Below are positions 8,240-16,380 of a stretch of DNA of 41,554 nucleotides, in pieces. This stretch comes from Bdellovibrionaceae bacterium UBA2316 (GTDB taxonomy: Bacteria > Bdellovibrionota > Bdellovibrionia > Bdellovibrionales > Bdellovibrionaceae), in assembly GCA_002345205.1 (NCBI GenBank), contig DDVI01000067.1, positions 1 to 41,554 on the forward strand, read 5' to 3'. The notes below the pieces were generated by a model. It was not told the DNA's origin. It searched no databases and saw only the letters and a list, made by a program, of their open reading frames with translations. The stretch's first letter is position 1. The number at the start of each line of letters is the position of its first letter. The position numbers and the translations under genes are program-made.

Positions 8240-8366
8240 ATGCTCCAAATCAGTCCTTAGGGCCAGTAATTTTAACGAAGCCTTTAGCTTTTTCCAGAAC
8301 CTTCCGAGCTAACGACTACCATATGTTTCAGGATGAGACACACGGTGAAATTCACAGGAGGTGAAT

Positions 8367-8789
8367 ATGGAAAAAATTAGTTCAATTCTGCCAAAAAGTC
8401 CCCGCACACAAAATGTAGATAACTCCCGTGCTCAACCTGCGCGCCCAGGAGCTCCTCTGTTGGGACGCCCAATGGGCCGAGTGACGCAAAAAGTAGTGTT
8501 CGATGATATTCAACCAGAAACGGTGAAAGCATCGACTTTGGATTTATCTTTTGCAGATAAATTTTCAACGATTACACCGGAAGACAGAATCAGCATCAGC
8601 GCTGAAGATGAAGGACCGGAGGCTAACCTAGCTGGCTATTCACGCAAAGGCGAAATGCAGAAAGTTAAAATTGCCGAAGATGTAAGCCGAAAATTTGCAA
8701 ATTTAGAAACGACTTTAGATAAAGAAACAGCGTTGAGTGAGGACGCCGTTACTAAACCTATTAATACGACTGAAGTTGCAGGTTCTTAA
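8367..8789 (+). CDS. hypothetical polar protein, probably disordered
   Basis: The ATG at 8367 is set by a perfect AGGAGG at 8356-8361, 5 nt upstream; a GTG at 8361 would overlap that site. The 140-residue product has no signal peptide and no membrane segment. The first 45 residues are rich in Pro, Arg, Ser and Gly (SSILPKSPRT, RPGAPLLGRP). The rest is acidic with Thr/Ser. There are no cysteines and no recognised domain, and it is likely unstructured in the cytoplasm. Its stop overlaps the convergent cpaF-like gene by 4 nt. The strong ribosome-binding site argues that it is a real, well-translated gene. Confidence 0.7.
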   Translation: MEKISSILPKSPRTQNVDNSRAQPARPGAPLLGRPMGRVTQKVVFDDIQPETVKASTLDLSFADKFSTITPEDRISISAEDEGPEANLAGYSRKGEMQKVKIAEDVSRKFANLETTLDKETALSEDAVTKPINTTEVAGS

Positions 8790-9892
8790 GCTATCCAACG
8801 ATCAAGTAGGAAACCGGAAGATTCTAGGGACGTGATTTGATAGGCGCCTTTGAATATTCGCTCGCCGTTGGGCTCTTTTGAAAGTACTATTAATCCATCT
8901 AAACTTAAAAAGATAAGTTTCCGAATAGCCTCTAGGCTCCATTGGGGTGCGCCCATTTGTATGAGCATTTCCAATCGCAGCAGCGCTTGGTGCGGATCGC
9001 TGGCGTGTAACGATCCAAATGATCCTTCGTGGCCTGTTGAAAGTGCCATTAAAAAATCTTTCGCCTCGGTGCCTCTGATTTCGCCCATTATAATTCGATC
9101 CGGTCGTAGTCTCAGTGATGATTTGACTAAATCGGTTTGGGTAACGTCTAATAATTGCGATCGTTGTGTGCGTGTGAGTAGCTTAATACTGCACGAATTC
9201 ACACTGGTGATTTCCGAAGTGTCTTCAATAATAATAGAACGGCAATTAGGTTCCGTCTCCGCTAAGAGTGCATTGATAACGGATGTTTTCCCGCAACCGG
9301 TAGGGCCAATAATAAGAAACCGTTTTCGTGTCGCAATTAATGTCTTAAGCCAATTTTTTTCATCATCGGAGCACCAGCCAGTTTGGAATAAACTATCCAG
9401 AGTCCACTGGTAATCGGGATGCCTACGGATACTGAGTATGGAGTTTTTTTGAGTTAAACACTCATCGACCATACAGATACGAAACTGCGACATGGGTCGA
9501 TCAAGAATGGGACATTCTTTGTCGATAACACCATCAATGCGGCTGAGAAGTTTATTTAAAAACAACTGGTAGGTAAACTCAGTATAGAAACGATCATTTA
9601 CTCGATTCAGCCGGCCTTTGGTTTCCACCCAAATGTCATCTTGGCCGTTAACTAGAATTTCAGTTACTTCATTATCTTTTAAGAAGGGCTCAATAGGGCC
9701 TAACCCCAAAAATTCATCTCGTAGTCGCGCCTGTGTAGAATCACTTAGGCCGATAAGGTGTGGTGCGATCCAGTTTGAAAAATCTGTATCGGAATTTGGT
9801 TCGCTAGCTAATCCTTCAAACGTGAACTCTTTGAGGGACTGGCTTTTAATCGTTTCCACAACATGTTGAACTTTATCTTGTAGATTTAGCAT
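8786..9892 (-). CDS. cpaF: Tad pilus assembly ATPase, CpaF/TadA family
   Basis: The 368-residue hexameric secretion ATPase powers Flp pilus assembly from the cytoplasmic side of the inner membrane. It has an N-terminal domain (about 1-110, with LGLGPIEPFLKDNEVTEILVN), Walker A GPTGCGKT (196-203), an Asp box (IIEDTSEI), Walker B-like RIIMGEIRGTEA (266-277) and the His box GHEGSFGSLHAS. This CpaF-type pattern distinguishes it from PilB/GspE, which have a tetracysteine zinc motif that is absent here. Its start overlaps the secretin stop by one base, so the two are translationally coupled. TadB/TadC platform genes, which usually follow, are not next to it. Confidence 0.9.
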   Translation of the reverse strand: MLNLQDKVQHVVETIKSQSLKEFTFEGLASEPNSDTDFSNWIAPHLIGLSDSTQARLRDEFLGLGPIEPFLKDNEVTEILVNGQDDIWVETKGRLNRVNDRFYTEFTYQLFLNKLLSRIDGVIDKECPILDRPMSQFRICMVDECLTQKNSILSIRRHPDYQWTLDSLFQTGWCSDDEKNWLKTLIATRKRFLIIGPTGCGKTSVINALLAETEPNCRSIIIEDTSEITSVNSCSIKLLTRTQRSQLLDVTQTDLVKSSLRLRPDRIIMGEIRGTEAKDFLMALSTGHEGSFGSLHASDPHQALLRLEMLIQMGAPQWSLEAIRKLIFLSLDGLIVLSKEPNGERIFKGAYQITSLESSGFLLDRWIA

Positions 9893-11172
9893 TATAGGCC
9901 TTCTAAATGGCGGGGCTTTGCGTGCACATTGATATCTGGTTCACGAGTCATTACTTCGGGTTTAACAAAGATAACCAGTTCTGTTCGTTTTTCTTTGAAA
10001 TCGCGGCTTGAAAATAGTGGACCGATAATAGGCAACCGGGATAGACCCGGTAAACCGCTATAGCTTTTTCCATCGACTTCTTGCAATAGTCCCGACAAAG
10101 CGATGATTTTGGTTTCCGGTAAATCAAAATAGCTTGAGACTTTGTTTGTCGTTATTCCGGGAACGCCATCGACACTCAAACTGGAGTCGATTGATGATAC
10201 TTCTGTTTGCAGTGAAACACTGATGCGTCCTAAATAGTCGGCTTTAGGTTTTACTTTTAAATAGACGCCGTATTTTTTCCACACGATATCGCTTGAATAT
10301 CGCGAGACAGTTTTGATAGGAATTTCGCCGCCGGCCCAGAAGTCCGCTTCTTTGCCACTTTTACAGAGGATATTGGGACTAGCGAGCAGACGGCCCTTGC
10401 CGGACGATTCCATCATGTGCAGTTCCGCCTCAAATGATTTGAATGATTTAGTCGGAAGGATTTCTGACTTCAATGGTGAGCCTAACTCCAGACCGTAGCG
10501 TTGAATGAAGGCTCGATCGATTTCAGCTACGGTGATTTGCACTTTAATAATGGGTTCTAAAATTAGGGCCGTAGTGTCTTTAAAAACGGGAATTCCGTAT
10601 CGCTTTAGAAGTTCACGATAGGAAGCGGTATGTGGGTCTTTGGGGTTCAATTTAAGCAGGGGTTCGCTTTCAAAATTAATACGCTGATCGGCGAGGCCAC
10701 GTAATTTGAATTGGGAAATAAAATAGCGTTTGACGTCTGGGATAAGTTCCGGAGCAATACTGGCTTTGAAGATATAGTCATCGTTGCTGTCTACATTCTT
10801 GGCCAAAAAAAGCCAGTCATTGAGTCTAAACAGAGTTCCAGAGATTTCGACTTGAGAGTCTTTCACAGCTAGTTTTAGTCCTAACCGGTTCTTTAGCAAA
10901 CCGGAAAACTTTGTGTAGAGTTCCATTTGGTTTGGTCTAATGACCTGGATGGTATAAAGGGTGGTTTTGGTTTTCAGATAGCTAGCGCCAATTTCAATGC
11001 CGATAATTTTTAAGTTTTTGCCGACGACTTGAGCGCGAACGATGCTTTTCTTTTCGATCCAAACTTGATTTCCAGTAAGGGGAATAAACTCGCTTTCTCC
11101 CAGTGGAATAACTAGATTTTTGGACATTGAGACTAGTGCTAAAAACAAAGTAAATAGTATAATACGAATCAT
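9892..11172 (-). CDS. cpaC: Tad/Flp pilus outer-membrane secretin, CpaC/RcpA-like
   Basis: The 426-residue protein forms the outer-membrane channel of the Tad pilus. It has a signal peptide (1-17). The N-terminal N0/pilus-assembly domain (about 18-95) contains IPLTGNQVWIEKKSIVRAQ. A BON-like part follows, and the C-terminal secretin domain (about 200-410) ends in the family signature LPETKIIALSGLLQEVDGKS followed by LSRLPIIGPLFSS and TELVIFVKPEVM. It is short for a secretin but normal for CpaC/RcpA. It is coupled to cpaF downstream. The other pilus genes lie 6 kb away beyond the hit-like pair. Confidence 0.9.
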   Translation of the reverse strand: MIRIILFTLFLALVSMSKNLVIPLGESEFIPLTGNQVWIEKKSIVRAQVVGKNLKIIGIEIGASYLKTKTTLYTIQVIRPNQMELYTKFSGLLKNRLGLKLAVKDSQVEISGTLFRLNDWLFLAKNVDSNDDYIFKASIAPELIPDVKRYFISQFKLRGLADQRINFESEPLLKLNPKDPHTASYRELLKRYGIPVFKDTTALILEPIIKVQITVAEIDRAFIQRYGLELGSPLKSEILPTKSFKSFEAELHMMESSGKGRLLASPNILCKSGKEADFWAGGEIPIKTVSRYSSDIVWKKYGVYLKVKPKADYLGRISVSLQTEVSSIDSSLSVDGVPGITTNKVSSYFDLPETKIIALSGLLQEVDGKSYSGLPGLSRLPIIGPLFSSRDFKEKRTELVIFVKPEVMTREPDINVHAKPRHLEGL

Positions 11173-11253
11173 AGTATAAAACGCCCATGCAAACGGGGTC
11201 GGACATTCTTATCGCCCAGATTATCTAATAGAAACGATATACGGATGAATTAC

Positions 11254-12384
11254 TTATGTTTGAGTTAGTGGAAAGTAGAATGCTACTTGCACGCCATTTT
11301 CTACGTTCCGGATATTTAGCGATGTCCCGTGCATTTTTAGTAATTTATCACAAATGCTTAGACCTAATCCCAGTCCGATAGAGTGGTTCATGATATTTTC
11401 ATCAATGAAAAACGGTTGAAAAATTTTTTTAAGAGCATGTTCGGCAATATTTTCGCCTCGATTGATTATTTTAAATTCATAAAAATTACCAATCTTTGAA
11501 CCTTTAACTTCTACAGTGGCGCTTTCAGTAGAAAATTTGAAAGCATTATTTAAAATGCGATTTAGAATTTGCTCAAACAATCGCTTGTCGGCTTTAAATT
11601 CTAATGGCTCGATAGTTTCGGATAGGGTTAGATTCTTTTTCGTTTTTAAACCCTGATTTTCAACGTTAATTAGACTTTCTATTGAACTTAGAAGTATCGA
11701 TTGAGGATCCAAATGTAATTGATTTAGTTCCGCGCGCACAAGAATCAATACGTCATCGATAATCTGTTTTAACTTGTTAGAACTTTTAATAGTCCTATCG
11801 ACATAAAGTTTTTGTTCTTCAGATAGCGGGCTTTCGTTCAATAAAGATAGAAAGTTGATAATTGACGTAAGCGGCGTTTTTAACTCGTGATTAATTAAAA
11901 TCATAAATTTTGATTTTGCATCATCAAGTGTTTTCAATTCGTTGTAAGCGACTTCAAGTTGCTTTGTTCTAATGGTTAGCTCGCGGCCAACTGTGTAGCG
12001 CTCTACAGCGCGATCGACTGTATTAGAGAGCTCGATAGGATCCCAAGGTTTAGTAATATATTGATAGATCTGTCCTTTGTTAATGGCTTGGATAACAGAC
12101 TCTAGTTCCGTGAAACCGGTAATTAAAATTCGTATCATATCGGGATATTGTCCGATCACTTTTTCAAGAACCTCAATTCCGGTCATTTCGGGCATTCTTT
12201 GGTCTGTTAGGATCAAGCTAATATCGTTGCCGTGTTGTTGAATGATATCTAGAGCTTGCTTGCCCGAACTTGCTTTCAGGATGTTGTATTTCTTTCTGAA
12301 AATGCGCTCGAGCGCTTCAAGATTATCGTTTTCATCGTCGACACAAAGAATAGTTGGTTTAACTTGAGTAGGTGTTGGCGCCAT
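11254..12384 (-). CDS. receiver-histidine kinase (REC-HisKA-HATPase)
   Basis: The 376-residue soluble signalling protein starts with a receiver domain (about 10-125). Its acidic pocket is D16/D17, the phospho-acceptor is D61 in LILTDQRMPEMTG, and K112 lies in ITKPWDP. A helical linker (130-155) leads to the HisKA helix with H166 in ILINHELKTPL, then a HATPase_c domain with an N-box (ILNRILNNAFKF) and a G2 box (GLGLGLSICDKLL). No TM or sensor domain is seen, so it is controlled by phosphorylation of its own receiver. It is divergent from the Gly-rich hit-like gene and shares a 138-bp intergenic region with it. Its partners are unknown. Confidence 0.92.
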   Translation of the reverse strand: MAPTPTQVKPTILCVDDENDNLEALERIFRKKYNILKASSGKQALDIIQQHGNDISLILTDQRMPEMTGIEVLEKVIGQYPDMIRILITGFTELESVIQAINKGQIYQYITKPWDPIELSNTVDRAVERYTVGRELTIRTKQLEVAYNELKTLDDAKSKFMILINHELKTPLTSIINFLSLLNESPLSEEQKLYVDRTIKSSNKLKQIIDDVLILVRAELNQLHLDPQSILLSSIESLINVENQGLKTKKNLTLSETIEPLEFKADKRLFEQILNRILNNAFKFSTESATVEVKGSKIGNFYEFKIINRGENIAEHALKKIFQPFFIDENIMNHSIGLGLGLSICDKLLKMHGTSLNIRNVENGVQVAFYFPLTQT

Positions 12385-12416
12385 TACTTAGAATCTACCT
12401 GAATTTGAGGTATTTC

Positions 12417-12447
12417 TTAAGTCTAGTTTTTCAAGAATTAAGTCTAG
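12417..12447. promoter_or_regulatory. pair of 10-bp direct repeats (TTAAGTCTAG) spaced 21 bp
   Basis: TTAAGTCTAG occurs at 12417-12426 and again at 12438-12447, a start-to-start distance of 21 bp (two helical turns). It lies between the divergent receiver-kinase and Gly-rich genes. This spacing is what response-regulator or other tandem dimer sites show. No repressor or activator can be named. Confidence 0.5.
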
Positions 12448-12522
12448 CGAACAAAAATGAGTCAAGTTTTCTTTCTATTTGGACGATATCCTAAGGGTGA
12501 TAAAAGAAATTAGGAGAAAACT

Positions 12523-14565
12523 ATGAGATTCTCGAGACTATTGATTGTTGGTGCAATCTTAACATCGATGCACGCCCAAGCACAATATTGGGGTTACGGT
12601 TTGCAAGGTGGGTTGCAAGGTTGCGGTTATCAAGTATCTCAGGCTGACGAAGCTAGCAGTTACAAAGATGAAATTGCAGAATTGAAAAAGCAAATAGCTG
12701 AGTGGAAAAAGGAATTAGCTCAAAGCAAGCGTGAGCTTTCTAAGGAACAAGCGAACCTTCGAAAATATGATACCTCATTAAGAATGAATTTCAGCGCAGA
12801 CGGATACTCATTTATCAAAGCTCACTTTGACGGAAAAAATCGCTGCTTAGATTATAAAGGTCATGTGGCTCCTCCTCCGCAAACAGCAACTCCAAAAGTT
12901 GATGTTCAAGGTGCGCAGACGGGCACCGTGGGTACTGGTTCAGAAGACGAGTGCTGCGCGACACCTCCGGCTCCAAAGGGAACCGTAGAGAAAACGGGAG
13001 CTCCATCACGTACGATAGGTCCAAAATCGACAATGATGGTAATTTTAGAAAAGTCGCGAATGCCAGCCTCTACTCGTTTTGAAGAAGATGAAGCAGAAGC
13101 GGGTGAACTTGTAGTGGAACCAAAAGAATTAGATGCTGAATGGGGTAAGGTTTGTGATAAGCAAAACAATCCACCCGGTCGTTTAAGCGCTACTATCTGT
13201 CAACGTAAGTATTTAACGGGCGGAATGAAGTTTAGTTTAGCAGATTGCCAAGCTTCCGTTTTAAACTATCCAAAATCTTTTCGCCAAGTTGAAAACCTGA
13301 AGAAAGAAATTGAAATCAAACAACAAGCTATCAAAGATGCGACAGCACAAATTCCTGACATGCAAAAATCAATGCGTGAAGAAATCATGGAAGCTCGTCG
13401 CCAACGTATCGAAGAAATCCGCGAAGGAGGAATCTGCGTTGAGTGTATGGGTACAGTCAGTGGTGGCGGATCGATCGGCAGCGGCGAGCCTAACTGGGGC
13501 GGCGTAATCGGTAATTCATTAGTTGCATTGATGGCGTATTCATCTACAAAAAGTTTCTACGGAAACATGCAAGATAGAAATGCTCAATTAGGTTTCCCAA
13601 CTCAAATGCCAATGGGTTCTCCTTTCATGGCGGCGCTTCCAGGTATCATGGGTGCATTGGGTGCGGGGCTTGGCCAAGGTGGTTTCGGTTGCGCAGGTAT
13701 GGCGGGCGGAATCGGTGGAATGGGCGGAGTGATGGGTCCATATGCTGCTCTTGGTGGTATGGGGCAAGTCGGTGGTGCATTTGGTTTACCAGCGTGGGCT
13801 TTAGGTGGCCAACTAGGTGGTGGAATGTACAACATGGGTGCCTCACCTTGGGGACTGAATGGTCCGTGGGGACTGAACTCGATGGGATTAGGAATGTATC
13901 CGCAATTGATGGCGGGAGGTGGTCTTGGCTTTGGTCTTCCGGGCATGTCGGGTGCGATGGGCGGAATTGATCCAATGGCGCTTGCGATGTTAGGACAAGG
14001 CGGACTCGGCGGCATGGCTGGTCTGGGAATGGGTGGTAATGCCCTTATGAATCCCTACGCGGCACTTGGTGGTTATCCCTACGGCATGGTCGGCGGAGCC
14101 GGAATGCCAGGTATTATGGGACTTGGCGGATTAGGTGGACTAGGAGGCCTTGGTGGCTTAGGTGGAGGTCTTGGGGGCCTCGGCGGCCTTGGCGGATTGG
14201 GTGGTCTTGGGGGACTCGGCGGTTTAGATGGCGGCCTTGGTGGACTCGGTGTAGGTGGAATGCAAATGCAGCAACAAATGATGCAAATGCAGATGCAGCA
14301 ACAGCAAGCGATGCTGCAACAACAGATGCGTTACTATGAAAATGCAATGCAAAAACAAAGAGCTGTTTCTGGTCTTCAATCTGAGTTAATGGGTGTTATC
14401 CAAAGAATTCAATCGATTCAGTACGGTGGTGGTGTCGGTGGCTCTGCTTATTTGGGCGGAAGCTATCAACTTGGTGCCGGTGGTGGCCTTGGCGGATTAC
14501 CTTCATTAGGTGGTGGCAGCCTTGGCGGCGTGTCTTCACCTCCACCATTAAACACTGGCCGATAA
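12523..14565 (+). CDS. large secreted Gly/Met/Gln-rich protein; candidate Bd0109-like hit-locus protein
   Basis: The 680-residue product has a signal peptide (1-20). A coiled coil (about 44-82, KKQIAEWKKELAQSKRELSK) is followed by a Pro/Thr-rich part with adjacent cysteines (DECCATPP) and a further Cys-bearing domain. A second coiled coil spans about 255-305. The rest is a very Gly-rich region (about 315-580) that ends in about a dozen GGL units, an M/Q-rich stretch (MQMQQQMMQMQMQQQQAM), and a Gly-rich tail. It ends 14 bp from the convergent 100-residue secreted protein. That pairing beside Tad genes is the reason to liken it to Bdellovibrio Bd0109, thought to act with Bd0108 in pilus-linked growth signalling. 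The start has AGGAG 6 nt upstream. Homology is inferred from context. Confidence 0.75.
   Translation: MRFSRLLIVGAILTSMHAQAQYWGYGLQGGLQGCGYQVSQADEASSYKDEIAELKKQIAEWKKELAQSKRELSKEQANLRKYDTSLRMNFSADGYSFIKAHFDGKNRCLDYKGHVAPPPQTATPKVDVQGAQTGTVGTGSEDECCATPPAPKGTVEKTGAPSRTIGPKSTMMVILEKSRMPASTRFEEDEAEAGELVVEPKELDAEWGKVCDKQNNPPGRLSATICQRKYLTGGMKFSLADCQASVLNYPKSFRQVENLKKEIEIKQQAIKDATAQIPDMQKSMREEIMEARRQRIEEIREGGICVECMGTVSGGGSIGSGEPNWGGVIGNSLVALMAYSSTKSFYGNMQDRNAQLGFPTQMPMGSPFMAALPGIMGALGAGLGQGGFGCAGMAGGIGGMGGVMGPYAALGGMGQVGGAFGLPAWALGGQLGGGMYNMGASPWGLNGPWGLNSMGLGMYPQLMAGGGLGFGLPGMSGAMGGIDPMALAMLGQGGLGGMAGLGMGGNALMNPYAALGGYPYGMVGGAGMPGIMGLGGLGGLGGLGGLGGGLGGLGGLGGLGGLGGLGGLDGGLGGLGVGGMQMQQQMMQMQMQQQQAMLQQQMRYYENAMQKQRAVSGLQSELMGVIQRIQSIQYGGGVGGSAYLGGSYQLGAGGGLGGLPSLGGGSLGGVSSPPPLNTGR
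14118..14250 (+). repeat. tandem GGL-coding repeat tract
   Basis: About 130 bp encode GGLGGLGGLGG-type units with one GGLDGGLGG break. The codons for Gly and Leu vary freely (GGA, GGT, GGC, GGG; CTT, TTA, CTA, CTC), so the repeat is kept at protein level rather than as a fresh DNA duplication. Unit-length variation could still occur. Confidence 0.75.
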
Positions 14566-14579
14566 GTTTTTATTTAAGA

Positions 14580-14882
14580 TTATTTTGTAGAATCAGCAGT
14601 TGAACTTGAAGTCGCTGCTGATTTTTTTTTCGGCGCTCGAGTCAAGGCGCCAGAGTTACCGCTAAAGCCAACATTTTCTTGGTCGTATGATTTGGCGGTA
14701 GGTTTTCCATTCATTCTATTCAATTGATCCATAATCGCACCCATGTCATTGACTGTGGAAGCGGCCAAGTTACGGCTTTGTTTCTTAGTTTTTGAATAGC
14801 CTTCAACAGTTAAGCTCGCTTCGGTTTTAGCGTAGACAGATACGCTCAAAGCTAAAACTAAAACAAATGTTAGGGTATTCAT
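14580..14882 (-). CDS. hit: candidate host-interaction (hit) protein, Bd0108-like
   Basis: The 100-residue product has a signal peptide (about 1-18, cleaved near VYA-KTE) and a mature part rich in Lys, Ser, Thr, Asn and Ala with no cysteine: probably exported and disordered (SKTKKQSRNLAAS ... APKKKSAATSSSTADSTK). Bdellovibrio Bd0108 is a 101-residue secreted, intrinsically disordered protein whose mutation permits prey-independent growth, next to Tad genes. Size, export, composition and neighbours all fit, but I could not align sequences. Nine consecutive A residues encode KKK near the C-terminus. The last 17 codons also encode, on the other strand, the terminator of the Gly-rich gene. Confidence 0.65.
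   Translation of the reverse strand: MNTLTFVLVLALSVSVYAKTEASLTVEGYSKTKKQSRNLAASTVNDMGAIMDQLNRMNGKPTAKSYDQENVGFSGNSGALTRAPKKKSAATSSSTADSTK
14591..14630 (+). terminator. terminator of the Gly-rich gene, inside the hit-like coding end
   Basis: AATCAGCAG (14591-14599) pairs perfectly with CTGCTGATT (14615-14623) around a 15-nt loop; the run of nine T (14622-14630) overlaps the stem end. It lies 25 nt after the Gly-rich gene stop. The same bases encode the last residues of the convergent hit-like protein. Confidence 0.75.
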
Positions 14883-14975
14883 GTAAACCTCGATTCTTTC
14901 TTAAAAAGAAAAAGTTCAATATTCAAGCCAGTTTGATTTTAAAAATGAGTTTCATTTTGATAATTCTTCCAGATG

Positions 14976-14994
14976 TGATACACGATTTGTATCA
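14976..14994. promoter_or_regulatory. perfect 7-bp dyad upstream of hit-like gene and amidohydrolase
   Basis: TGATACA (14976-14982) and TGTATCA (14988-14994) are exact reverse complements with a 5-nt spacer. They lie between the divergent hit-like gene (start 14882) and the amidohydrolase (15004 or 15055). It looks like an operator for a dimeric regulator. No regulator is identified. Confidence 0.45.
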
Positions 14995-15003
14995 GAACAA
15001 AAC

Positions 15004-16380
15004 ATGAAAAAGGGGTTTTCACAGACAGGCCTAAAACCGTCACCCAGTGAGCATATGAACGACAACAGAACATCAGTATCCGCTTTGTATGATAGTCATG
15101 TCCACTGGTTGATGACCGGTGAAAAGAAGAGCTATTTTGACATCCAAAAGTTTGAGCGATTTAGTGAAATCGCGTCTACGGATTTTAAACAACAAAACTT
15201 TCGTGGTGATTGGATTTTTGGTTTTGGCTGGGATGATTCCCACATTGCAAATACAATCGCCCTGAAAGAGGTCGACCGCTTGAGCCCCACTTTGCCTTTG
15301 TGTTTTATAAAAAAGGATGCCCATAGCTGTTTATTAAATAGCGTGGCCCTAAAACAAATTCTGCCATATATCGAAAACGTTCCGACGTTGAAGCCTTTTA
15401 TTGAACGAGACTCAAGTGGCGTTTTAACTGGAGTTTTAAAAGAAAGCGCATTTTATTCCATCTACGCCCATATTCCGGCTTTGTCAGCGAGCGAAATTCG
15501 ACGTTGCCTTTTGGTTGCGCAAGATTACTTTTTGAAAAACGGATTTACGCATATTCGCGATATGACCTGTTCGATGGATCAGTGGGCTGTATTGAAGGAC
15601 ATGCAGAGAAATGGTGAACTGAAAATCGTCGCCGATATTAACTTCAACGCCGAAACAGTTGGCCATGCGCTGGATACCTTGATCCCTTTTGCAATTTCCG
15701 AGCGTTCAGCTAAACATCGAAATTTGAACATTCAAGGTATTAAAATATTCTCGGATGGTTCTTTGGGATCGAATACAGCATGGCTATTTGAAAACTACAA
15801 AGGTACTACGCAAAATGGATTTGGGCTTTGGAGTAATGAGGATATGCTTTCCGTAATGAAACAATGTTGGCAAAATAATCTTGAATTCAGTGTTCACACA
15901 TTGGGAGACAAAGCCGTGGATAGTGTTGTGGATTTAGCGCGTAGCCTGTATTCACAAAAAATTCGTGGCTATCTAAATCTAGAGCACGTGCAATTGTTGG
16001 CGCCTGAAACGATCATTAAAATGAAATCGTTGTTTGTTCGTTGTCATATGCAACCTTCGCACTGGTTAAGTGATAAAAAATTTTTAAATGTAAAATTGAA
16101 CCCTAAAACATTAAAAAATTTATTTGCTTGGGAAGCATTACGCCGAGCTAAGGTGCCACTCAGTTTTGGCTCTGATTCCCCTATCGAAGAGGCCAATGTA
16201 GCGCTGACTCGAACCGCATTGGAAGATTCGGCTCACGCGGGTATCGAGCCTCTACAGGAACCTTTCTTAAATTTTTATACATATCCCGTCGTTTCGATAG
16301 AATCTAAATCGTACGTCACTCATTTTGATAACGGCAACGTCGTTAAGGTAGATTTACCCCCAGTTCATACTGGGAACTAA
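15004..16380 (+). CDS. YtcJ-like metal-dependent amidohydrolase
   Basis: The protein is 458 residues from the first ATG, or 441 if it starts at the ATG at 15055. Neither start has a strong ribosome-binding site. Metal-site motifs of the amidohydrolase-3/YtcJ family appear in order: YDSHVHW, FGWDDSHIA, IKIFSDGSLGSNTAWL, SVHTLGDKAVD, NLEHVQLL and FGSDSP. So the TIM barrel is complete. The usual N-terminal beta-sandwich piece seen in about 530-550-residue YtcJ proteins is mostly absent, because the protein begins only about 25 residues before the HxH motif. The substrate is unknown; there is no signal peptide. Its end overlaps the convergent 284-residue gene by 38 nt. Confidence 0.82.
   Translation: MKKGFSQTGLKPSPSEHMNDNRTSVSALYDSHVHWLMTGEKKSYFDIQKFERFSEIASTDFKQQNFRGDWIFGFGWDDSHIANTIALKEVDRLSPTLPLCFIKKDAHSCLLNSVALKQILPYIENVPTLKPFIERDSSGVLTGVLKESAFYSIYAHIPALSASEIRRCLLVAQDYFLKNGFTHIRDMTCSMDQWAVLKDMQRNGELKIVADINFNAETVGHALDTLIPFAISERSAKHRNLNIQGIKIFSDGSLGSNTAWLFENYKGTTQNGFGLWSNEDMLSVMKQCWQNNLEFSVHTLGDKAVDSVVDLARSLYSQKIRGYLNLEHVQLLAPETIIKMKSLFVRCHMQPSHWLSDKKFLNVKLNPKTLKNLFAWEALRRAKVPLSFGSDSPIEEANVALTRTALEDSAHAGIEPLQEPFLNFYTYPVVSIESKSYVTHFDNGNVVKVDLPPVHTGN

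Noticed and set aside
8361..8366. GTG start for the 140-residue polar protein
   Set aside because: The GTG overlaps the AGGAGG ribosome-binding site; the ATG at 8367 has ideal spacing.
11200..11240. GGGCGATAA upstream of the secretin gene, resembling the sigma-28 -10 box
   Set aside because: No -35 TAAA-type box at the right spacing; one partial half is not enough.
13602..14015. Pro-rich ORFs on the minus strand and a Trp/Gly-rich ORF in another plus frame (13602-14015, 13646-13975, 13689-13970)
   Set aside because: They are mirror images of the Gly-rich codons (GGN becomes CCN) of the real gene at 12523 and have no ribosome-binding sites.
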